This document shows positions 24,642 to 33,990 of a stretch of DNA of 64,000 bases, piece by piece. Source of the DNA: an uncultured Bacilli bacterium (GTDB taxonomy: Bacteria > Bacillota_I > Bacilli_A > RF39 > UBA660). The notes under the pieces were generated by a model that saw only the letters and a list, made by a program, of their open reading frames with translations, searched no databases and was not told where the DNA came from. The DNA lies in NCBI GenBank assembly GCA_934101575.1, contig CAKORJ010000001.1, positions 1-64,000 of the forward strand, in the 5' to 3' direction. The stretch's first letter is position 1. Every line of letters begins with the position of its first letter. The translations under genes and the position numbers were made by a program.

Positions 24642-27018
24642 ATTAATAGAAGAAAAATGGCAAAAGTATTGGGAAGATAACAATAGTTTTGAAGCTATAA
24701 ATGGTGATAGCAGAAAACCGTATTATGTACTTGTTGAGTTTCCTTATCCTAGTGGTGCTGGTCTTCATGTAGGACATGTTAGGAGTTATACTGCTCAGGA
24801 TGCTATAGCTAGGATGAAAAGAATGCAAGGGTATAATGTTTTATATCCAATGGGTTGGGATGCGTTTGGTGCGCCGGCGGAACAATATGCTATAAAGAAT
24901 CATATTCATCCTAAGGACGCTGTTAAGGAGAATATTAATAATTTTAAGAGACAAATGATGGATTTAGGCTTTTCTTTTGATTGGAAAAGAGAATTTAGTA
25001 CTACTGATCCTGAATATTATAAATGGACTCAATGGCAATTTTTACAATTTTATAAACATGGAATGGCATATAAAGATACTATTCCTGTTAATTGGTGTCC
25101 AACTTGTAAGAGTGTTTTATCTAATGAGGATGCTGCTGGTGGTGTTTGTGAAAGATGTGGTTCTAAGGTAATACAAAAGGAAAAGAGTCAATGGATGCTT
25201 AGAATGAGTGACTATTCTGAAGATTTACTTGAAGGTTTGAAGGATACTAATTTTGCTGAAAAAGTTAAACTTGGACAAATAAACTGGATAGGTAAGTCTA
25301 CTGGTGCAGAGGTTGATTTTAAGATTAAAGATAGTGATTTAAAATTTACTGTTTTTACGACTAGATGTGATACTTTATTTGGTGCTACTTATTGTGTTAT
25401 GGCTCCGGAACATAAGTTGGTTGATGTTATAACTACTGATGAACAAAGGGATGCTATTAATGAATATAAGGAAGCTTGTAAGCTTAAAAATGATATGGAA
25501 AGAACAGAGCTTAATAAGGATAAGACTGGTGTATTTACTGGGGCTTATGCTATTAATCCTGTTAATGGTAAGGAAATTCCTATTTGGATAAGTGATTATG
25601 TTTTAGTATCATATGGAACTGGTGCTATTATGGCTGTTCCTGCTCATGATACTAGAGATTATGAGTTTGCTAAGAAGTTTAATTTAGAAATAATACCTGT
25701 TTTAGATGGTGGTGATGTTTCTAAAGAGGCTTATACTCAAGATGGATTACATATTAATTCTGAGTTTTTAAATGGACTTGATAAAGATGAAGCAATTGAA
25801 AAAATGTCAAAATGGTTAGAAGATAATAATTGTGGTAAGAAAAAGGCAAATTATAAGATGCGTGATTGGATTTTCTCTAGACAAAGATTTTGGGGTGAAC
25901 CAATACCAATGGTTAATTGTGATAAGTGTGGATGGGTTCCTCTTAATGAAGAGGATTTGCCACTTGTTCTTCCAGATGTTGCAGAGTATGAACCTACGGT
26001 TGATGGTGAAAGTCCACTTGCAAAGATTACTGATTGGGTTAATACTACTTGCCCTAAATGTGGTGGGCATGCTAAGAGAGAAACAGATACTATGCCAAAT
26101 TGGGCAGGTTCTAGTTGGTATTTTTTAAGATTTATGGATGCTCATAATGATAAAGAGTTTGCTAGTATGGAGGCTATGAAATATTGGAATAGAGTAGATT
26201 GGTACAATGGTGGTATGGAACATACTGCTAGACATTTACTTTATGCAAGATTCTGGGTACAATTTTTATATAATATTGGACTTGTTCCTCATAAGGAAAT
26301 GATTTGGACTAGAGTAAGCCATGGTATGGTACTTGGTTCTAATAATGAAAAGATGAGTAAGAGTAAGGGAAATGTTATAAATCCAGATGATATAGTTAGT
26401 GAGTTTGGAGCGGATGCTTTAAGGGTTTATGAAATGTTTATGGGAGATTATGAACAAGATGCTCCATGGAGTACAGATTCTCTTAAAGGTTGTAAGAGAT
26501 TCCTTGATAGAATTGTTCGTTTAAAGGATAAAGTAGTTGATGGAGATAGTTATTCTAAAGAAATTGAGACTATTATTCATCAAAGTATTAAGAAGGTTAC
26601 TTATGATTTAACTCATATGGCTTATAATACTGCGGTATCTACTCTTATGATTTTACTTAATAAGTATGAGGAATTAGAACATGTTACTAAGAAGGATTAT
26701 GTGTTACTTCTTACTCTTCTTAATCCGATAGCGCCACATATTACTGAAGAATTGAATGAATCTTTAGGATTAAAACCAATATGTGAAGGTTCTTGGCCTG
26801 AATATGATGAAGAAAAGACAATTTTGAAGGAAAAGACTATTGCAGTACAAGTTAATGGTAAAGTACGTGGAGAAGTTACTATATCTATTTCTGAAGATGA
26901 AAACAGTATTAAAGAAAAGGCTTTATCTTTAGATAATGTTAAAAGGCATATTGATGGTAAAGAAGTAGTTAAAGTGATAGTTATAAAGGGTAAAATTGTT
27001 AATGTAGTTGTTAAATAG
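24631..27018 (+). CDS. leuS: Leucyl-tRNA synthetase
   Basis: This class I aminoacyl-tRNA synthetase has 795 residues, close to the usual bacterial 800-870. The HIGH motif appears as His46-Val-Gly-His49 in GAGLHVGHVRSYTAQD. A CPTC/CERC zinc knuckle lies near 158-178, the editing domain has TVFTTRCDTLFGATY and GTGAIMAVPAHDTRD, and KMSKS is at about 574-578 (NEKMSKSKGNVINPDD). ATG 24631 has AAGGAAAGGA upstream; the frame can also open at TTG 24622. Confidence 0.97.
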   Translation: MNHKLIEEKWQKYWEDNNSFEAINGDSRKPYYVLVEFPYPSGAGLHVGHVRSYTAQDAIARMKRMQGYNVLYPMGWDAFGAPAEQYAIKNHIHPKDAVKENINNFKRQMMDLGFSFDWKREFSTTDPEYYKWTQWQFLQFYKHGMAYKDTIPVNWCPTCKSVLSNEDAAGGVCERCGSKVIQKEKSQWMLRMSDYSEDLLEGLKDTNFAEKVKLGQINWIGKSTGAEVDFKIKDSDLKFTVFTTRCDTLFGATYCVMAPEHKLVDVITTDEQRDAINEYKEACKLKNDMERTELNKDKTGVFTGAYAINPVNGKEIPIWISDYVLVSYGTGAIMAVPAHDTRDYEFAKKFNLEIIPVLDGGDVSKEAYTQDGLHINSEFLNGLDKDEAIEKMSKWLEDNNCGKKKANYKMRDWIFSRQRFWGEPIPMVNCDKCGWVPLNEEDLPLVLPDVAEYEPTVDGESPLAKITDWVNTTCPKCGGHAKRETDTMPNWAGSSWYFLRFMDAHNDKEFASMEAMKYWNRVDWYNGGMEHTARHLLYARFWVQFLYNIGLVPHKEMIWTRVSHGMVLGSNNEKMSKSKGNVINPDDIVSEFGADALRVYEMFMGDYEQDAPWSTDSLKGCKRFLDRIVRLKDKVVDGDSYSKEIETIIHQSIKKVTYDLTHMAYNTAVSTLMILLNKYEELEHVTKKDYVLLLTLLNPIAPHITEELNESLGLKPICEGSWPEYDEEKTILKEKTIAVQVNGKVRGEVTISISEDENSIKEKALSLDNVKRHIDGKEVVKVIVIKGKIVNVVVK

Positions 27019-27047
27019 AAGCTGATATATATTGGCTTTTTTTGTGT
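27017..27047 (+). terminator. Terminator after leuS
   Basis: AAGC and GCTT bracket an AT-rich loop, followed by seven T, directly after the leuS stop. The stem is short. Confidence 0.5.
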
Positions 27048-27062
27048 AAACAGAACTTTTGT

Positions 27063-27091
27063 TTGACATTTTTAAGTTTTTGTGTTATAAT
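27063..27091 (+). promoter_or_regulatory. Full-consensus sigma-A promoter
   Basis: TTGACA (27063-27068), a 17-base spacer and TATAAT (27086-27091), with a TG extension. It is the best promoter match in the window and drives the GH25 gene, so this cell-wall protein is probably highly expressed. Confidence 0.9.
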
Positions 27092-27124
27092 CTAAACATC
27101 TTTAAAAAGAGGGGGTTATTAAAG

Positions 27125-28852
27125 ATGAAAAGTATTAGAAAAAGGGTTGCTGCAATAGGTGTTGCTGGTACTATGTTAATAGGTGCTATTACTGCTGCTG
27201 GTATTGGTATAACTGATCATATTTATAACAAATCTAGTGAAAAGAGAGCTGAAAATGAGATTGGTTATGATAATATTGATCCATATTATAGCTATAGGGT
27301 TAGTGAAAAGGATTTTGTGGTACTGGATGTAGGTGATCATGCAACAAAAGGAGTTATGTTTCAAGATAAAAAGATGAAACTATGTAATAAAGATGATATA
27401 TCTCTTGGTGTTGTAATTAATTCAGATGCTGAAAGTGAAAGTGAAATTTATGATGATGCTCAATATGCTAAAGGTTTAGTTAGAGATTATAAAATTGATT
27501 TTCCTATTTATTTAAATGTTGATAATATAGTTGAAAGCAATAAGATTGAACCTTTAATGAAGGAAAAATTAATTAGAGATTTCTTAGAAAAGTGTTCTGC
27601 TAATAATATTTATGTTGGTATTGCAGGTAAAGATATGAATTTACATTTACTTGAACAATATTATGATTTTTCTGATTATGATGCATATATAACAGAAAAT
27701 GATGGCTCTATTAATTATGAAGGTACTTATAATTTAGTTAAAGATAATGATGGTAAGATAACTGCAAAAGATAATCTTGCTAAAGTAATTAGTAAGAAGG
27801 GTCTTAATGATTCAAAAGGGTTTTCTGAAGATGGTACTTATATTGTTGAGGATGCAATGTTTGATTTAATAAAATTATCATTTAGTTCTAATATGAGTAT
27901 TGATGAAATATGTGAGTATAATGATCTTAATAAAGATGAACTTGTTCCTGGAGTTAAGTTAAGAATTCCAACACAAACTAATGTTAATAGTACAGGAAAA
28001 CAAAAGAAAGTAAATCTTGATAGTCCTATTGTTGGTGCAGATATGTCGTATGCTCAAGGTAATAATCATGATTGGGATAAACTAAAGGATAATTTTGATT
28101 ATATTATATTAAAATGTAATCAAGGTACAGAAGTTGATAGTTGTTTTGAAAAGAATGCTAAGGGATGTAATATTAATAATATTCCAATGGGTGTTTATAC
28201 TTATAATAACTATGATGTAACAAATTGTTCTGATATTGATGACTTTGAAATTAAGCAAAAAAATCAAGTGCGTTGTACACTTAGTAATTTGAAGAATAAA
28301 AAGGTTGAGTTTCCTGTTTATTTAGATATTGAAGCTAGTGATGGTAAAGCTCTTAAGGATTTATTATCTTCTGAATATGTTAAAACTATGTTAGATGTTT
28401 GGAAGGATAATGTGGAAGCTGCTGGATATACTCCAGGTGTTTATTGTAATTCTTCTGGATATCAATATTTATCATCTTGTGTTGACTATGATTTAAGTGA
28501 TAATTTTGAATTATGGGTAGCTGGTGGAGATCAATATACTAGTTCTAAGAAAGATATTAATTTTAAAGATGTTGTCCCTTCTTCTGTACTTGAAAAAGAT
28601 TATGTTAGTATGGCACAGTCTACTGATAGTGCAGTTAAGGCTGGGGCTGGTAATTCTGCGGGGCATCTAGATATTAACTTTTCTAAATTTGATTATGAAT
28701 ACGTTCCTTCGGGAATTGACGAAATCAAGGAATTTAATAGAACAAGTGGAGAAGAGTATTTAGTTATGGGACTTGGTGGACTTGTTGGTGTTGGTGGAAT
28801 ATGTTATGGAGTAAAAAGACTATATAATAGAAGAAAACAAAGAACAAGATAA
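27125..28852 (+). CDS. Membrane-anchored GH25-LysM-GH25 cell-wall protein
   Basis: The 575-residue protein starts with an N-terminal membrane segment or signal (residues 8-30). Next come a degenerate GH25-like domain (about 60-210), a LysM-like domain (KLSFSSNMSIDEICEYNDLNKDELVPGVKL, about 245-280) and a second GH25 domain (about 300-530) with the active-site pattern GADMSYAQG and VYLDIEAS. In the first domain the matching site reads YLNVDN, so the DxE catalytic pair is lost. The C-terminus has another hydrophobic segment and a basic tail. GH25 enzymes are muramidases that cut peptidoglycan glycan chains. GAGGGGGTTATTAAAG precedes ATG 27125; the frame runs from 27059 but that part lies over the promoter. 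Confidence 0.82.
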   Translation: MKSIRKRVAAIGVAGTMLIGAITAAGIGITDHIYNKSSEKRAENEIGYDNIDPYYSYRVSEKDFVVLDVGDHATKGVMFQDKKMKLCNKDDISLGVVINSDAESESEIYDDAQYAKGLVRDYKIDFPIYLNVDNIVESNKIEPLMKEKLIRDFLEKCSANNIYVGIAGKDMNLHLLEQYYDFSDYDAYITENDGSINYEGTYNLVKDNDGKITAKDNLAKVISKKGLNDSKGFSEDGTYIVEDAMFDLIKLSFSSNMSIDEICEYNDLNKDELVPGVKLRIPTQTNVNSTGKQKKVNLDSPIVGADMSYAQGNNHDWDKLKDNFDYIILKCNQGTEVDSCFEKNAKGCNINNIPMGVYTYNNYDVTNCSDIDDFEIKQKNQVRCTLSNLKNKKVEFPVYLDIEASDGKALKDLLSSEYVKTMLDVWKDNVEAAGYTPGVYCNSSGYQYLSSCVDYDLSDNFELWVAGGDQYTSSKKDINFKDVVPSSVLEKDYVSMAQSTDSAVKAGAGNSAGHLDINFSKFDYEYVPSGIDEIKEFNRTSGEEYLVMGLGGLVGVGGICYGVKRLYNRRKQRTR

Positions 28853-28860
28853 AGTTTATT

Positions 28861-28907
28861 AAAATGCTATGATGAAACTATTTGGTTTTGTTATAGCATT
28901 TTTTTAT
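28861..28907 (+). terminator. Terminator after the GH25 gene
   Basis: AAAATGCTAT (28861-28870) pairs with ATAGCATTTT (28893-28902), followed by a T run. Confidence 0.75.
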
Positions 28908-28962
28908 TTTAAATAGTTTTTTTAATAATTGTTGCTTTTTTACGTAAAAAACTGTTAATAAT

Positions 28963-28992
28963 TTGGTAATATTTAGGTTTTTAATGTATAAT
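28963..28992 (+). promoter_or_regulatory. Promoter for parC
   Basis: TTGGTA (28963-28968), an 18-base spacer and TATAAT (28987-28992), 18 bases upstream of the ATG. Confidence 0.5.
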
Positions 28993-29010
28993 AAGTATGG
29001 TGATTTATAA

Positions 29011-31557
29011 ATGAATGATACAAAAAGTGCACTTGAGAGGATACATGAGTATTCTTTAGAAGAGATTATGGGACTTAGTTTTGGAAGATATTCTAAGTAT
29101 ATAATACAAGATAGAGCTATTCCAGATGTTAGAGATGGTCTTAAGCCTGTTCAAAGAAGAATTTTATATGGTATGTTTAGAGAACATAATACATATGATA
29201 AACCTTATAGAAAGAGTGCTAAGACTGTTGGTAGTATAATGGGTAATTATCATCCTCATGGTGATAGTTCTATTTATGAGGCTATGGTTCGTATGAGTCA
29301 GTGGTGGAAACAAAATACTCCTTATATTGATATGCAAGGTAATAATGGTTCTATTGATGGGGATAGTCCAGCGGCTATGCGTTATACAGAGGCTAGACTT
29401 TCTAAAGTTAGTAATGAGCTTTTAAAAGATATTGATAAGGATACTGTTACATGGGCTCCTAACTTTGATGATACGGAACTTGAGCCTACTGTACTTCCTG
29501 CTAAGTTTCCTAATTTGCTCGTTAATGGTACTACTGGTATAAGTGCTGGTTATGCTACTAATATTCCTCCTCATAACCTAGGTGAGGTTATTGATGCGAC
29601 GATAAAAAGAATAGATAGTCCTAATTGTAGATTAGAAACAATTTTAGAGATAATTAAGGGACCTGATTTTCCAACTGGAGGGGTAGTATATGAGGCTGAT
29701 GGTATTACTAAGGCTTTTACTTCTGGACGTGGTAAGATAATTGTTCGTGCTAAAATTGAAGTAACTAAAGTTAAAGGAAAAACTAATATTGTTATTACTG
29801 AGATTCCTTTTGATGTTTTAAAGTCTAATATTACTAGAAAGATTGATGAAATCCGTATTGATAAAAAAATTGAGGGTATTTCTGAGGTACGCGATGAGAC
29901 TGATAAAGATGGTCTTAGAATAGTTATTGAACTTAAAGCTGGTGCTAATACTGATTTAATTCTTAATTATTTATATAAAAATACTGAACTTCAAACTTCA
30001 TATAATTATAATATGATAGCAATAGTTAATCGTCGTCCTAGGTTACTTGGTATAATGGATATAATAGATGCTCATCTTTCTCATTATAAAGAAGTTGTTC
30101 TTAAGAGAACTGCATTTGATCTTGCTCATGCTAGAAAGAGGCTTCATATAGTTGAAGGACTTATTAAAGCTATTTCTATACTTGATGAAGTTATTAGAGT
30201 AATTCGTGCTAGTAAGAATAAAGCTGATGCTAAGGTTAATTTAGTTAAAGAGTTTGACTTTACTGAAGATCAAGCTGAGGCTATTGTTGTTTTACAACTT
30301 TATAGACTTACTAATACTGATATCACAACTTTGAAAGAAGAACTTAATAATCTTAATATTATAATTCTTGCTTTATCTAAGATTATTAATGAAGAAGAAG
30401 AGCTTAAAAGAGTTATGAAAGATGAACTTAGAGCTATGAAAAGAGAATATGCTACTCCTAGAAAGACAGTTATTACTAATGAGGAAGCTGTTATAAAGAT
30501 AGATGAAAAGGCTATGATTCCTAATGAGGATGTTGTAGTTTTAATAACTAAAGATGGTTATGTCAAAAGAACTTCTATGAGAGGGTATAATGCTAATAGT
30601 GATGATCCTTTGCTTAAAGAAGGGGATTATATTATAGGACTTTATAAACAAAGAACTATTGATACACTTTTAGTGTTTACTAATTTGGGTAATTATTTAT
30701 TTTTACCTGTTCATGAGATTCCTGATATTAAATGGAAGATGCTGGGTAAACACATTAGTAATATTATAAAACTTTCTGAAAATGAAGAAATAGTTAGTGC
30801 TGTACCTGTTAGTAGTTTTAGCAATAAATTTGATATATCACTTGTTAGTAAAAATGGTATGATTAAGAAGACTAATTTGGAAGAATTTAAAGTTAGTAGA
30901 TATAGTAAACCAATTTCTTGTATGAAACTTAAGGATGGAGATTTTGTTATTAATGCGTTTTTAGTTAATTATGATGATATATTTGTTAGCACTTATAATG
31001 GATATGGACTTTGGTTTGATATAAGTGAAGTTCCTTCGTCTGGTATTAAATCTAGTGGTGTTAAAGCTATTAATTTGAAAGATGATTTTGTTGTTAGTGC
31101 TAGTATATTTGACAAAAATAAAGAATATGTTACAATATTTACTAATAACAGAACTGCAAAAAGGGTTAGACTTGAAGAATTTGAGAAATCTTCTAGAGCT
31201 AGAAGAGGTTTACTTCTATTAAGGGAAGTTAAGACTAATCCATATAAAGTGATTAAGACTTTTATAGTTGATAATCATGATTATTTTGGAATTAAGGTTG
31301 GTAATACAATTTCTAGTTTTAAAAGTACAGAAATACCTATAGCAGATCGTTATAAGACAGGTTCTACTATATCTAAGGATGATATAGATGATGTATTTAT
31401 TTCTAAATCTTTGGAAGAGAAAGTTTTGAATATAAATACTGAATCTGAAGAAGAAGTTGAAGTTTTAGAAAGTGATAAAGAGGATATGAAGCCTCATCAA
31501 GTGTCTTTGCTTGAGATAGATGATAGGCTTAGAGAAATAGATGATTTTCTAAAATAG
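29011..31557 (+). CDS. parC: DNA topoisomerase IV subunit A (ParC/GrlA)
   Basis: This is the 848-residue DNA-cleaving subunit of type IIA topoisomerase, which decatenates chromosomes. IQDRAIPDVRDGLKPVQRRILYG, the quinolone-region sequence MGNYHPHGDSSIYEAM and the catalytic Tyr125 in AAMRYTEARLS are visible, followed by coiled coil and the C-terminal beta-pinwheel repeats. HPHGDSS and the general sequence fit Gram-positive ParC rather than GyrA, and no GyrA-box QRRGGKG is seen. parE is not adjacent, although the two are usually paired. GGTGATTTATAA precedes the ATG. Confidence 0.92.
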   Translation: MNDTKSALERIHEYSLEEIMGLSFGRYSKYIIQDRAIPDVRDGLKPVQRRILYGMFREHNTYDKPYRKSAKTVGSIMGNYHPHGDSSIYEAMVRMSQWWKQNTPYIDMQGNNGSIDGDSPAAMRYTEARLSKVSNELLKDIDKDTVTWAPNFDDTELEPTVLPAKFPNLLVNGTTGISAGYATNIPPHNLGEVIDATIKRIDSPNCRLETILEIIKGPDFPTGGVVYEADGITKAFTSGRGKIIVRAKIEVTKVKGKTNIVITEIPFDVLKSNITRKIDEIRIDKKIEGISEVRDETDKDGLRIVIELKAGANTDLILNYLYKNTELQTSYNYNMIAIVNRRPRLLGIMDIIDAHLSHYKEVVLKRTAFDLAHARKRLHIVEGLIKAISILDEVIRVIRASKNKADAKVNLVKEFDFTEDQAEAIVVLQLYRLTNTDITTLKEELNNLNIIILALSKIINEEEELKRVMKDELRAMKREYATPRKTVITNEEAVIKIDEKAMIPNEDVVVLITKDGYVKRTSMRGYNANSDDPLLKEGDYIIGLYKQRTIDTLLVFTNLGNYLFLPVHEIPDIKWKMLGKHISNIIKLSENEEIVSAVPVSSFSNKFDISLVSKNGMIKKTNLEEFKVSRYSKPISCMKLKDGDFVINAFLVNYDDIFVSTYNGYGLWFDISEVPSSGIKSSGVKAINLKDDFVVSASIFDKNKEYVTIFTNNRTAKRVRLEEFEKSSRARRGLLLLREVKTNPYKVIKTFIVDNHDYFGIKVGNTISSFKSTEIPIADRYKTGSTISKDDIDDVFISKSLEEKVLNINTESEEEVEVLESDKEDMKPHQVSLLEIDDRLREIDDFLK

Positions 31558-31567
31558 GAGGTTTTTT

Positions 31568-32074
31568 ATGAAAAATAAATTGGTTGATAAGAAAAGCTTT
31601 TATAAATTAATTGCTGAAATATTTGAAAATTTACATGGTCATGTTGCGTTTATGTCTGGTGTGGATGATAAGGAAAGATATTGTAAGATTGATGATGATT
31701 TTTATAAATGTAAAGTTGAAAATGCTTTTTTAGTAGATTTTAATATGAATCAAATATTTGCTACTTCTAAGCCAATATCTGGGGCTAAGCATTTTGGTAG
31801 TTATGTTACAAGTTCTGAAAAAAAGTTTGATCCATCTGTTTTGAGTTTAGTCGAGATATGTGATATTGTAGAAAGAGAAAAGGAAAATTATCCTTTTGTT
31901 GATAAAGTTCCAGAATTAATTTCTACTATTGCTGATATGAATAGTGAAGATGAAACATCAGTGTTATTTATCGAGGATGGTGTTGTAGATCTTGCTAGTT
32001 TAGTTTATTGTGATTATGTTAATAAAACTAAAAATAATAATTGCAAAAATTCTATCAGAACAAAGATTAAGTAA
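31568..32074 (+). CDS. Hypothetical protein downstream of parC
   Basis: The 168-residue soluble protein has no recognised family, no signal peptide and an acidic composition with a basic C-terminal tail. It begins ten bases after the parC stop with TAGGAGGTTTTTT as ribosome-binding site, so it is an operon partner of parC. Function unknown. Confidence 0.65.
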   Translation: MKNKLVDKKSFYKLIAEIFENLHGHVAFMSGVDDKERYCKIDDDFYKCKVENAFLVDFNMNQIFATSKPISGAKHFGSYVTSSEKKFDPSVLSLVEICDIVEREKENYPFVDKVPELISTIADMNSEDETSVLFIEDGVVDLASLVYCDYVNKTKNNNCKNSIRTKIK

Positions 32075-32116
32075 GCGTGATGTTTGTTTTGTAATAACTA
32101 ATTAGAGTAATTTAAT

Positions 32117-32150
32117 AAAAAAATGTATAAGGGATTCTTATACATTTTTT
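32117..32150 (+). terminator. Terminator of the parC operon
   Basis: AATGTATAAG and CTTATACATT surround a short loop and are followed by TTTT. Confidence 0.75.
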
Positions 32151-32231
32151 GTGTTGAAAGTTAAAAATAGTCATTTGTGCGATGGGTTTAGTGATTATAA
32201 AAGTTTTGATAATGATATAAAAAATATTTAT

Positions 32232-32285
32232 AAAAGAGTACGGCTCTTTTTATTTTGTAAAGAAAAAAAGCCATGAGGCTTTTAT
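32232..32285. terminator. Two terminator hairpins between convergent genes
   Basis: AAAAGAG/CTCTTTT (32232-32250) followed by TATTTT suits the plus strand. AAAAGCC-ATGA-GGCTTTT (about 32266-32284) with a T run on the minus strand ends the surface-protein gene. The bases between 32151 and 32231 hold nothing I can name. Confidence 0.6.
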
Positions 32286-33856
32286 TTTACTACGATAGAT
32301 TTTGTTTTGCTCCATGTTGAATAATATGTTTTACCTTGTGTTATCTTGTAGGTTCTTACTTTTATGTAGTATCTTTTCTTAGATTTTAGTTTTTTTATTG
32401 TTGTTTTAGTTTTTGTGTTTTTAAGTTTTATTGTTTTGCTATTTTTAAAGTTTTTATTTTGTGAATAAGTAATTTGATAACCAGTTGTTTGTGCAGTTTG
32501 TTTTTTAATTTTTACTGTTATATTTTTCTTTCCTTTTTTAAGGCTTGTTATGTATGTTGATTTTGGATTTATTGTAAAGTATAGCTTTTCGTTATTTAGG
32601 TTTTTATAATTATTTAGGTAGATTATTTCTGTATAATACGTTCCAACGTTTTTTCTTCCTTGTTGATAGTTTAGTTTATAATCTTTATCTTTAATAAGTG
32701 TTCTTCCTAAGTTATTAATTATTTTTACTTCAGGAGTTCTCACTTTATTATTATAGGTATATGTTTTTGTACTTAGTGATTTAGTTTTAGGAGTGGATAC
32801 TACGATGACATTTTGTTCTTTTGTAAAAGTAAGTCCATTTTTTGTAATTGTTTCTTTATTGTTTATAGTGCTTGTTTTGCTGATGTATGTATCTATATTA
32901 TTTTGTTGAGGTATAGCAATTCCTCCGATTGTATTAGAATTTGTTTTGAATATACCTTCGTTTAAAACTATATTATTTGCGTTTTCTAATATTTGTAGTC
33001 CTGCCATTGCGTTACTTATGAATGTGCCACCGTTTATTGTTGTGTTTTCTGTTGTTCTTACTGCATGCTGGCTATTACTTGTGAATGTACCACTGTTGAT
33101 GATAAGTGTTCCTTTTTCATTGAATATGGCATTTTTGTTTGCAGTTACTGTACTATTTGTTATTGTTGTTACTGCATTTTGAGTATTATTATGTATTCCT
33201 ATACCATTTGTGGATGCATCTATGATTGTTATTTCTGAATTTGTTATATTTACTTTGCCATTTGTGTTTTTAATTCCTGTTTCTCCAGAAGTGTTTCCTA
33301 TTTTTACATTAGAATTTGTTATATTAACTTGTGAGTTTTTAAGTGCTGATATAACAGTTTTTTCTCCTTGAATAGTTGAATCTATTATATTTGTTTTACT
33401 GTCTTCATAACTATAAACAGCTGGTTGTGTTCCTCCACTAATTATTCTTGTATTTTCTATTGTTATAGTTCCTGATTTAGAAGCATTATAAACTGTAAAG
33501 TTTGATTCTGATTTTATGTAGTCGGTATCCTTTTTACTTGTATCAGTTATTTTAATGTTTTTAGAAGCTCCTAAAATGAATATTTTGTTATTTCCTAGAT
33601 AAATTCCATTTCCATTTAAATCTAATGTTAATGCTTCATTGTTATTAAATGTTATATCTTGGTTTAGTTCTAGGTTTTTTGTTAGTTTTATTGTGTTGTC
33701 TGTTATGGTTGCTGTTCCTCCGTAGTAGTAAATATAATACAAAAGTTCTTCTTTTGTTTGAATTGTTTCAGGTGTTTTACCTGTTTCTGCATTAACATTT
33801 ATAATTCCTAATGTAAATATGAATGTTAATGCTAATAAATATTTTATTTTTTTCAT
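32282..33856 (-). CDS. Secreted beta-helix surface protein with Fn3-like C-terminus
   Basis: A signal peptide (residues 1-23, ending NVNA) is followed by about 270 residues of beta-helix-like repeats (VNITNS, TTITNSTV, INGGTF turns). A module YTYNNKVRTPEVKI ... RKNVGTYYTEIIY follows, common in Firmicute adhesins. The end is a fibronectin-III-like domain (TTGYQITYSQNKNFKNSK, RYYIKVRTYK, YYSTWSKTKSIVVK). No sortase motif or membrane anchor is seen, so retention would depend on the Fn3 or basic regions. AAAGGAGATATT precedes the ATG and TATAAT (33876-33881, minus) may be its -10. It parallels the surface gene at 10482. Confidence 0.75.
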   Translation of the reverse strand: MKKIKYLLALTFIFTLGIINVNAETGKTPETIQTKEELLYYIYYYGGTATITDNTIKLTKNLELNQDITFNNNEALTLDLNGNGIYLGNNKIFILGASKNIKITDTSKKDTDYIKSESNFTVYNASKSGTITIENTRIISGGTQPAVYSYEDSKTNIIDSTIQGEKTVISALKNSQVNITNSNVKIGNTSGETGIKNTNGKVNITNSEITIIDASTNGIGIHNNTQNAVTTITNSTVTANKNAIFNEKGTLIINSGTFTSNSQHAVRTTENTTINGGTFISNAMAGLQILENANNIVLNEGIFKTNSNTIGGIAIPQQNNIDTYISKTSTINNKETITKNGLTFTKEQNVIVVSTPKTKSLSTKTYTYNNKVRTPEVKIINNLGRTLIKDKDYKLNYQQGRKNVGTYYTEIIYLNNYKNLNNEKLYFTINPKSTYITSLKKGKKNITVKIKKQTAQTTGYQITYSQNKNFKNSKTIKLKNTKTKTTIKKLKSKKRYYIKVRTYKITQGKTYYSTWSKTKSIVVK

Positions 33857-33957
33857 AATATCTCCTTTCTATTTCATTATAAGATAAATATATTTTTAAG
33901 TATATATGTTTTAATTCATGTATTTTTCATACTTTTTATGACTTTTGTCATGATGTT

Positions 33958-33966
33958 TGTTATAAT
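33958..33966 (+). promoter_or_regulatory. Extended -10 promoter for the 7TM kinase-like gene
   Basis: TGTTATAAT, 25 bases before ATG 33991, without a clear -35. Confidence 0.55.
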
Positions 33967-33990
33967 ATCTTTAAGTTGTAGGTGATTTAT

